Assembly (NCBI GenBank): GCA_022574595.1
Contig: JACZRS010000013.1
Coordinates: forward strand, 62,001-126,000
Origin: Planctomycetota bacterium
GTDB lineage: Bacteria > Planctomycetota > Phycisphaerae > Phycisphaerales > SM1A02
Direction: 5' to 3'
DNA: 64,000 bases
The notes below the pieces were generated by a model that was given only the letters and a program-made list of their open reading frames with translations, did no database searches and was not told the origin of the DNA. Of this stretch, positions 54,275 to 61,010 are shown in pieces (positions within the stretch are counted from its first letter, which is position 1; every line of letters begins with the position of its first letter). Made by a program: the position numbers and the translations under genes.

Positions 54275-55216
54275 ATGAACAACCGCATCTCACGAATAGC
54301 TCCATCGCCCACCGGGGCCCTGCACATTGGAAATGCCCGAACATTTCTCATAAATTGGGCTTTGGCCCGCAAACAGGGTTGGCGTTTGGTGATGCGCATG
54401 GAGGATCTAGACGGCCCTCGTATTAAAAAGGAATCCGCTGATCAAGCCATCGACATTCTAACATGGCTTGGCATTGATTTTGATGGAAAGATATTGTTTC
54501 AATCGCACGATTTTAAGCCATATCGGGACGCAATGCGTGTATTGCAGCAGCAAGGGCTTATTTATCAATGTCGTCTTAGTCGCAAGCAAGTCAAAGATGC
54601 AGCCGCTGCGCCTCATCTGGGTCAGCATGAGATCAGGTATTCACCTGAGCTTAGACCTAACGATCGAGCAGCTTTTGTCTTTGATGAAGAGCAAACCAAC
54701 TACCGCTTTTTAGTCACAGAAGAAGCTATATCCATTTCAGATGAGTTTGCTGGCCAAGCAATATTCAAACCCTTTGATGAGGTGGGTGATTTTGTGATTT
54801 GGACAAAAAGTGGCACACCTGCTTATCAGTTAGCGGTCGTGGTTGATGATGCCAGACAGGGTGTTACGGATGTGGTGCGCGGCGATGATTTATTATCATC
54901 CGCAGCAAGACAGGAATTAATTTACAAAGCGTTAGGGCTTAAAGCGCCAAAGTGGTGGCACTTGCCCTTGGTAATTGGCGAAGATGGTAGACGACTTGCA
55001 AAGCGGCATGGAGATACACGGTTAGTTACATATAAAAAGGAAGGCGTTTCCGCAGAGCGGGTTATTGGGGTGCTTGCGGCGCTTAGCGGTATTTGTGAGA
55101 CTCCCCAAGAAATGTCCGCAGCACAGTTTAAGGATGCGTTTGAAATTGAGGATCTTAATAGTGAGCCTGTTGTATTTGGCGAGGAATTGCGCAAGTGGCT
55201 AGTAGACTCAAAGTGA
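54275..55216 (+). CDS. gluQ: Glutamyl-Q tRNA(Asp) synthetase
   Basis: The 313-residue protein is the truncated class I glutamyl-tRNA synthetase homologue. It has IAPSPTGALHIGNARTF with HIGN at 17-20, MRMEDLDGPRI, the DVVRGDDLLSSAARQ segment and a KMSKS-like RRLAKRHG. It lacks the anticodon-binding domain, as expected for GluQ-RS, which attaches glutamate to queuosine in tRNA-Asp. The zinc-binding Cys set of many relatives is reduced (IYQCRLSRK). It overlaps the DUF192 gene by 22 bases. Confidence 0.9.
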   Translation: MNNRISRIAPSPTGALHIGNARTFLINWALARKQGWRLVMRMEDLDGPRIKKESADQAIDILTWLGIDFDGKILFQSHDFKPYRDAMRVLQQQGLIYQCRLSRKQVKDAAAAPHLGQHEIRYSPELRPNDRAAFVFDEEQTNYRFLVTEEAISISDEFAGQAIFKPFDEVGDFVIWTKSGTPAYQLAVVVDDARQGVTDVVRGDDLLSSAARQELIYKALGLKAPKWWHLPLVIGEDGRRLAKRHGDTRLVTYKKEGVSAERVIGVLAALSGICETPQEMSAAQFKDAFEIEDLNSEPVVFGEELRKWLVDSK

Positions 55217-55710
55217 AATACTTATTACTGGGGTGCTGCATGTTGTTATTTGCATTTGCCATGGGTTGTCAACATAGCAGTGGTGTTAAAATGACTGAGC
55301 GTATAACTATTGCAGGCGAGAATTTTACTTTGGAAGTTGCATCGGATAGCTATGCGCGCCTGCGCGGGTTGATGGAACGCGAGCATATTGATGAAGATGG
55401 TGGAATGCTGTTTATCTATGGCTATGAACAGGCTCAGCAATTCTGGATGGGCTACTGCCTGGTTGATATTGATGTTATTTTTCTCGATACTAATGGAGTG
55501 GTGACTGCAACGCATGAGATGAAATACCAGCGTCTAATCGGAGATGGTGAATCTGAAATTGATTATCGGGCACGAATGGCTGATTATGACAGTGTGCTGC
55601 CCGCACAGTTTGCAATAGAGCTTCGTGGGGGTTGGCTTGCGAAACTTCAAATTAAAAGTGGTGATAGGCTCGAGCTTGATGTGGGTAGGCTTAAGCGCCT
55701 GGCTCACTAG
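55195..55710 (+). CDS. DUF192 domain lipoprotein
   Basis: GTG 55195 start; the leader includes a lipobox AFAMGC (lipid Cys near residue 25). The 171-residue protein then has the DUF192 pattern: FTLEVASDSYARLRGLMERE, GGMLFIYGYEQAQQFWMGYC, DIDVIFLDTNGVV and IKSGDRLEL. These are small beta-proteins with a putative binding pocket; function unknown. It overlaps the GluQ-RS gene. Confidence 0.85.
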   Translation: MASRLKVKYLLLGCCMLLFAFAMGCQHSSGVKMTERITIAGENFTLEVASDSYARLRGLMEREHIDEDGGMLFIYGYEQAQQFWMGYCLVDIDVIFLDTNGVVTATHEMKYQRLIGDGESEIDYRARMADYDSVLPAQFAIELRGGWLAKLQIKSGDRLELDVGRLKRLAH

Positions 55711-55770
55711 GCCGATGACTTGCTCATGGGCTGTCGCAATGAGGCAGTTTATCGGGGTGCGCTAAGATCC

Positions 55771-57054
55771 ATGAGCAATTTGAATATTACAATTGCTGCA
55801 TGCAGGGGGGCGGAAAGGGAAGCTCAGAAACTGCATGATGATTTGCAAGGCTCATTTAGCGCGCATCGTCAAGCAACATTTAAAGTATGCGCCATTGAGA
55901 AAATCGCACCTGAACAAATAACGAAAATTGATGCCGCAATCGTCATCGTCAATGAGGACACTAAAGCCGGCCAAGTCTCGCGTTTTTTAAGTGAGTGTGA
56001 AGAAGCACACATTCCAATGCTAGCAATTTGTAATTGCATAAATGATGTGATGAAGGTCATGTCTCATTCGGGCGCCATGGAGCAGTCATCTAATACGCCG
56101 ATTGAGGTGACTTGCGCTACATTGAACGCTCTGATTCACCGTCAAGTTGAGATAAAAACCCTAAAGCAAGAATTGGCATTATTGAATCGAGCACACGGCG
56201 GCGTACATAATGAAATGGCAAAGATTCACGAGGAACTGCAATTGGCCGGTTCTGTGCAGCGCGATTATTTGCCGCAGGAATTTCCCCAATTGCACGGCGT
56301 ATCTGTGGCAGCATTGTGGAGGCCGGTGAATTATGTTGCCGGTGATATTTATGATGTGCAGCAGCTTGATGAGGACCATTTGGGAATTTTCCTGGCCGAT
56401 GCAGTAGGTCATGGGGTTCCGGCAGCATTAATGACAATGATCATTTGTCAATCGTTAAGAACGCATGAACGCAACGGTTCATCCTGGGAAATACTTCCGC
56501 CATCGGAGGTTCTTGGTCGGCTTAACGCAGACATGGTTAGAAGGCAAGAACGCAGTTCACGATTTGCGACTGCGGTATATGCAGTTGTTAATTGTCGATC
56601 GCGCACCATGACTATCGCAGGAGCAGGGCATCCGCCATCTTTGATATTGCACACAGATGGCCGAAAGTCCATGCTGGAAAGTCAAGGCGGTTTGCTGGGT
56701 GTGTTTGAAAACGAAGTATATAAGCAAACCGAAGTTGAGCTAGACGTAGGTGATCGCTTGCTACTTTATTCAGATGGTTTTGAGCAGGCGTTCCCACAAG
56801 CAAACGGTGATGAGAGTAATACGCGCGTACCTACGGAAGTTTATCTAGATGAGTTTGAGAAGCTTTGCGCCGCTGGCACGCCTCAGGAAACGATTGATGC
56901 AGTAAGTGAACGCTTAGATCAACAAAGTGGATCACTTCACCAAATCGATGATCTCACACTTATATGCTTGCATGCAGGATCACTTGTAGGTACTTGTGAG
57001 AATGAAGGCGCATTGGCATCTACTTCCAACCACAGCAGCCAGATAAGTAAATAA
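55771..57054 (+). CDS. PP2C/SpoIIE-type serine phosphatase with receiver-like N-terminus
   Basis: The likely start is ATG 55771 (MSNLNITIAACRG); the frame opens at TTG 55720. The product is about 427 residues. Residues 1-110 resemble a receiver fold (IDAAIVIVNED, then HIPMLAICNCI) but without the acidic triad and with no clear phospho-Asp. A coiled linker follows (IHRQVEIKTLKQELALLNRA). The PP2C domain follows, with metal-binding DIYDV...FLADAVGHGVPAALM and LLLYSDGFEQA. It matches RsbU/SpoIIE-type phosphatases, which usually control a partner anti-sigma system. No such partner is nearby. Confidence 0.9.
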   Translation: MSNLNITIAACRGAEREAQKLHDDLQGSFSAHRQATFKVCAIEKIAPEQITKIDAAIVIVNEDTKAGQVSRFLSECEEAHIPMLAICNCINDVMKVMSHSGAMEQSSNTPIEVTCATLNALIHRQVEIKTLKQELALLNRAHGGVHNEMAKIHEELQLAGSVQRDYLPQEFPQLHGVSVAALWRPVNYVAGDIYDVQQLDEDHLGIFLADAVGHGVPAALMTMIICQSLRTHERNGSSWEILPPSEVLGRLNADMVRRQERSSRFATAVYAVVNCRSRTMTIAGAGHPPSLILHTDGRKSMLESQGGLLGVFENEVYKQTEVELDVGDRLLLYSDGFEQAFPQANGDESNTRVPTEVYLDEFEKLCAAGTPQETIDAVSERLDQQSGSLHQIDDLTLICLHAGSLVGTCENEGALASTSNHSSQISK

Positions 57055-57602
57055 ATCAACAAGCCAGCTCTCTTTTTTGATAGTGCTATTCATAGTTGCA
57101 AGGCTCTCTCGCCCGTTGACTAATCCGCGGTGCTATGCTGTTTGTGGCACCCACTGTAATTCGCAAACAAAACAATTCCCACCCCTTAGCCCCCGGCTCT
57201 GCCGGGGATCGGGCGGATGGTTGCGCGGATAGGATTAAACACGTTCGATCCCGGGTAAAACCCGGTGCTAATGGCCGACTACACCAATTGGGCCTTGAAG
57301 GTTGCCACGGATGGCCAGGCTAACCCTCCTCGAAAATTTCATGGGAGGATCTTTGTAGATGTACCGAAGGAAGATGAATAGGCTGGAGTTAAACCGTTGC
57401 GTCCGAGCCTGCGGAGCATCATATATGAACTTGCACGCTCTTTGTAACAACTCCCTGCCAAGGTAGTATCAAATGTGTGGAATGCCATAGTGGTCAGCTG
57501 TGTTTGAGCTTAGTAGACAAGGTGTAGGAATGTGGAATATCAATTGAGCATTACCCAAGAATAGTAAGTCAAACCACTTTTTCGTTAAGAGGAGCATAGG
57601 CA
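57055..57602. other. Intergenic region with a dispersed repeat
   Basis: 57132-57322 is the inverted partner of the repeat at 15343-15533. The rest is the unassigned upstream region of the small lipoprotein gene, with GAGGAG just before it. Confidence 0.6.
57132..57322 (+). repeat. Dispersed structured repeat, copy 2
   Basis: About 190 bases match the reverse complement of 15343-15533, including CCCGGCTCTGCCGGGG and CCCGGGTAAAACCCGGTGCTAA hairpins. Copy differences are scattered substitutions, so both copies look fairly recent. Confidence 0.75.
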
Positions 57603-57986
57603 ATGAAGACAATTATGAGGATCACACGCGTACTTGCAGCCCTGGGATTTGCAGCCTTTATTTTAACAGCCAGCGGATGCCTGGTTGTATCCGGCAGCTC
57701 GACTTACGAAAGCGGTGTAAAAATCACACCAACAACGCTTGAGCGAATCGTAGTGGGTCAAACCACCGAGGCGTGGGTCATCGCAACGCTTGGCGAGCCT
57801 ACCGAACGAAACGAAGTCGAAGGCCAACCCAACGTACAAATCTTCAAGTATGAACACACCACCCATGAATCATCCGGTGGCGCGGTGCTGTTCATCTTCG
57901 CTGATGCTAAAAACAAATCCCACAAATCGGTTGTGTATATCGAAATTACCGACTCTGTAGTGAGCGACTATTGGACTGAACAATAA
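57603..57986 (+). CDS. Small BamE/SmpA-like lipoprotein
   Basis: ATG 57603 after GAGGAG. The 127-residue protein has the lipobox LTASGC (lipid Cys near 26). The mature part ERIVVGQTTEAWVIATLGEP and QIFKYEH fits the SmpA/OmlA fold (helix with G-T-T...LG-P turn, then strands). It stands alone. It may be an outer membrane accessory lipoprotein; the family call is by motif only. Confidence 0.75.
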   Translation: MKTIMRITRVLAALGFAAFILTASGCLVVSGSSTYESGVKITPTTLERIVVGQTTEAWVIATLGEPTERNEVEGQPNVQIFKYEHTTHESSGGAVLFIFADAKNKSHKSVVYIEITDSVVSDYWTEQ

Positions 57987-58143
57987 ATTGGGAATGTGAG
58001 GGTGGATGGACGAGGTTGTGGAAAGGTCATCCGCAGCTTTGTCGTACCTTTGTTCACTTTTACTTTTTGAATGAAAGCAAAGCATGTTTGATGCATCTAC
58101 AATAAATGTAGAGTACAATTAAGATTCTTTGAGGAGCTCAGCA

Positions 58144-59658
58144 ATGAAATATAGCCACCAAGTTGCTAGCGCATCTCTTATCGCAAGCTTTTTCGCATGC
58201 TCGGCCTATGGCCAAGTTCAACCTTGCGAAAAACAAAAGCTAATAGCATCCGATGCAGCGCTATTAGACCTATTCGGCAACTCCGTATCAATTAGTGGCA
58301 ATAACGCAATCATCGGTGCTTGGAATGCTGATGGGCCTTTCGCATTTGCATGGGGAGCAGCGTACATATTTGAATTAATTGATGGGCAGTGGATAGAGCA
58401 AGAGTTACTCACGCCTTCGGATCATAATGAACAGGATCGCTTTGGACATGTTGTGGCAATTAGTGGTGATATCGCAGTAGTTGGCTCACCGATGAATGAT
58501 GATGCTTGTGAGGATAGTATATTTTGCGATTCCGGTTCAGCTTACGTTTTCCGCAAAGTTAAAGGTAAGTGGATTGAAGAACAAAAGCTCCTGGCTTTTG
58601 ATGCAGAACCAACTGATCAGTACGGCTTGACTGTGGCTATTGACGGTGATGTCATAGTAATAGGCTCACCTTGGGAAGATGATGCGTGTGGAGGAAGTCC
58701 AAGCTGTAACGCAGGTGCGGCGTATGTTTACAGATTTGTAGTTGACCAATGGGTATTAGATCAAAAGTTAACTGCTTCAGATCCAGATACTATTGATACA
58801 TTCGCACAAGCAGTATCAATAAGCGGCGACAATATCCTGGTTGGTGCCCGCGGTGATAATGATGATGGATTCAATTCCGGATCTGCATACATTTTTAATT
58901 ACAATGGCAAGAGCTGGGAAGAAACTCAAAAACTCACAGCCTCGGACGCAGAGGAAGGCGATGAGTTTGGTCTAGGTGTTTCAATCCGTGGCGATTTACT
59001 AATAGTTGGCGCGCTAAAAGATGATACAGCTTGCCCTGAAAACATCTTATGTAATTCAGGATCAGCATATGTGTTTCGGTTCAACGGGAAGCAGTGGATC
59101 CAAGAACAAAAACTCGAAGCTCCAGATATGGCTGAAGGTGATCAGTTTGGAGGATCAGTTTCCATCTATGGTGATGCAGCAGTTGTTGGGTCCAGATGGA
59201 ACGATGATCTGTGTCCGGAAAATCCTGATTGCAACTCCGGCGCAGCTTATCTTTTCCGCTTTAATCCTGGCGTTGTTGTTGGATGGTCTTTACAACAAAA
59301 GCTCACGCAGAGCGATGCAGCTCCAGTAGATCTATATGGATCTGCTGTTGCTGTAAACAATCATAATGTCTTTATTGGTTCTGAAGGTGATGATGACGAT
59401 GGCACAGGTTCAGGTTCGACTTACTACTACCTTCTAGATGGTGCAGATAGCAACGGTGATGGTATAGCTGACGATTGTCAAACCCTCGGCGACCTTAATG
59501 ATGATGGCGTCGTAAATACCAGCGATTTGCTTCTCCTCTTTGCCAGTTGGGGGCCATGTGATCATTGCAAAGTTCCTGGAGATTGCGCAGCCGACTTTGA
59601 TGGAAACTGCATTGTAAACACAAGCGACCTGTTAATTCTCTTAGCCAATTGGGGCTGA
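58144..59658 (+). CDS. Secreted FG-GAP repeat protein with dockerin pair
   Basis: The start is ATG 58144, preceded by GAGGAG; an in-frame TTG lies at 58129. The product, about 504 residues, has a signal peptide (ASASLIASFFACSAYG). It carries about seven FG-GAP/integrin-like units of the form LxASDAxxxDxFGxSVxIxG...VVGxxxDDD...GSAYVFR. The dockerin pair is DLNDDGVVNTSDLLLLFASWG and DFDGNCIVNTSDLLILLANWG. These units usually form a seven-bladed propeller and bind calcium. Confidence 0.92.
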   Translation: MKYSHQVASASLIASFFACSAYGQVQPCEKQKLIASDAALLDLFGNSVSISGNNAIIGAWNADGPFAFAWGAAYIFELIDGQWIEQELLTPSDHNEQDRFGHVVAISGDIAVVGSPMNDDACEDSIFCDSGSAYVFRKVKGKWIEEQKLLAFDAEPTDQYGLTVAIDGDVIVIGSPWEDDACGGSPSCNAGAAYVYRFVVDQWVLDQKLTASDPDTIDTFAQAVSISGDNILVGARGDNDDGFNSGSAYIFNYNGKSWEETQKLTASDAEEGDEFGLGVSIRGDLLIVGALKDDTACPENILCNSGSAYVFRFNGKQWIQEQKLEAPDMAEGDQFGGSVSIYGDAAVVGSRWNDDLCPENPDCNSGAAYLFRFNPGVVVGWSLQQKLTQSDAAPVDLYGSAVAVNNHNVFIGSEGDDDDGTGSGSTYYYLLDGADSNGDGIADDCQTLGDLNDDGVVNTSDLLLLFASWGPCDHCKVPGDCAADFDGNCIVNTSDLLILLANWG

Positions 59659-60152
59659 GCAAAAACGCATAACGGATACCCCCGACGCCCATGGATAGCA
59701 ATCCATGGGTTTCTTGAAAGAGGCATCATGGCAACGCGGCGTTGAGTAAGCCGCACCTGAGGCTTTGTGAAGTCGCAGATCCGCCTCTGGAGGGGTCTGG
59801 ATATTGCTCATGCTGTTAAGGTTTATGGCAATTCCATTGGGATCCTCTCCCTTGGCCATTTTTCAAATACACTTAGCCGGCATTCTCGACAGAGAATTAG
59901 TATTTGACGATTGGATTTTTTTAGAACGAATAATGTCGTCTTATAGCCGGTTAGCTGGATATCCCTAACGCAACACAAACCATTCAGTAAAGGCCCGAAA
60001 CATGCAATTAGCCTCTGGCTCGCCCTCAATCCAAAATCGACTATATTTGAAGCTAGAGTGAATAATGAGTGATGCTTTAACAGTTGTCCAATTAGCCGAT
60101 TGCTTCGTCAAATGCTAATGACTTTATATTAAGATTTATAGGAGATCATGAG
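59659..60152. other. Intergenic region with a hairpin
   Basis: A perfect stem CCCATGGAT-AGCA-ATCCATGGG with TTTCTT (59688-59715) lies 30 bases after the FG-GAP gene. AGGCATCATGGCAACGCGGC follows (59720-59740), as at 44600-44620. The rest shows nothing recognisable. Confidence 0.55.
59688..59715 (+). terminator. Hairpin after the FG-GAP dockerin gene
   Basis: A nine-base perfect stem with loop AGCA is followed by TTTCTT, about 30 bases after the stop codon. It may terminate the transcript, although the T-run is short and the sequence also belongs to a dispersed element. Confidence 0.45.
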
Positions 60153-60554
60153 ATGCGAAAAGCTCTAAAGACAGGTATTTTTCTTGTTTGCAGTCTAGCC
60201 TTAATAGGCATATTGCAAGTCGGGTGCGCCTCAACCGAAAAAGCCACGACGCAGCCGGACGCCCAAGTCTCGCCCGGTGCCTTGTCACTATGCACTGCAT
60301 GCGGACAGTTCAAGGGAACAGACGTTTGCTGCCAGGCAGATCAGGCTCAATGTGCAGGCTGCGGTTTGGCCAAGGGATCGCCCGGATGTTGTCGCATAGA
60401 TAAAGGCTCAACAGAATCGGTAGCCGTCTGCCTTAGCTGCGGACACATCAAGGGTGATGCATCTTGTTGCAAACCCGATCAGATGCGCTGCGCAAGTTGC
60501 GGTCTAGTAAAAGGCTCAGCCGGTTGCTGCAAGATTCCCGACTCACTCAAATAG
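60153..60554 (+). CDS. Cysteine-rich lipoprotein with a duplicated CxxCG...CC unit
   Basis: The 133-residue protein has a lipobox ILQVGC (lipid Cys near 25) after a hydrophobic leader. The mature part has two near-identical halves, each of the pattern CxxCGxxKG...CC...DQxxCxxCGLxKGSxGCC. That gives four CxxCG knuckles and four CC pairs, about 16 Cys in 85 residues. It could bind metal ions (Zn, Cu or Fe-S) at the membrane surface. I know no characterised relative. Confidence 0.8.
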   Translation: MRKALKTGIFLVCSLALIGILQVGCASTEKATTQPDAQVSPGALSLCTACGQFKGTDVCCQADQAQCAGCGLAKGSPGCCRIDKGSTESVAVCLSCGHIKGDASCCKPDQMRCASCGLVKGSAGCCKIPDSLK

Positions 60555-61010
60555 CAAATCGCTACTGAAATCATTATGTTCTTTTTCAACCGCCTTCGAT
60601 TGCCAAAGTGTGGCAGCGATTATTGTATCAGCACGAGTGACTTGCTAATCCTTTTTGCCAATTGGGCTATGTGCCTGCAATCATCAATATAGGCTCGGAG
60701 CCATGATGGTGCTGGTTAAGCCGTGGTTTACCCCTGCGATTCCAGCAATTCAGCAGTTAAGCTTTTTTGTTGTTTCTTACTTTATACTGAACATTAAAAC
60801 TGCTTGGTGTGCTAATATAGCAAGTATCGTTCGGCGGTGGTCGCGGGTGGGGCGCGTGATCTCTGAGGACAGCAAAGGACTCTGTCAGCCACATCCCCTC
60901 CTATTGGCCTCCAGCCACAAAGGTTTAGAGTGGGCTTTGGGCCTGCTCAATAATTTGTGAATCTGGCCAAGGCTTGCCTGCTCACTCCAAGCACTAAGGA
61001 GGATTTAGCG
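60555..61010. other. Intergenic region with a dockerin relic
   Basis: 60600-60692 is a relic of a dockerin tail. An AAGGAGG site at 60996-61002 precedes the next gene. No other gene is supported; an open frame at 60655-60960 has no motif or binding site. Confidence 0.55.
60600..60692 (+). pseudogene. Orphan dockerin C-terminal relic
   Basis: The plus strand encodes LPKCGSDYCISTSDLLILFA followed by NWAMCLQSSI and a stop. This matches the second dockerin half (NCTVNTSDLLILFANWGPC) of neighbouring genes. The frame opens only at 60576, so no full protein remains. Like the relic at 44735, it sits a few hundred bases before a beta-helix gene with the same type of N-terminus. Confidence 0.7.

Noticed and set aside
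60655-60960. Plus-strand open frame of 101 codons after the cysteine-rich lipoprotein
   Set aside because: No binding site or recognisable feature; it overlaps the dockerin relic in another frame.
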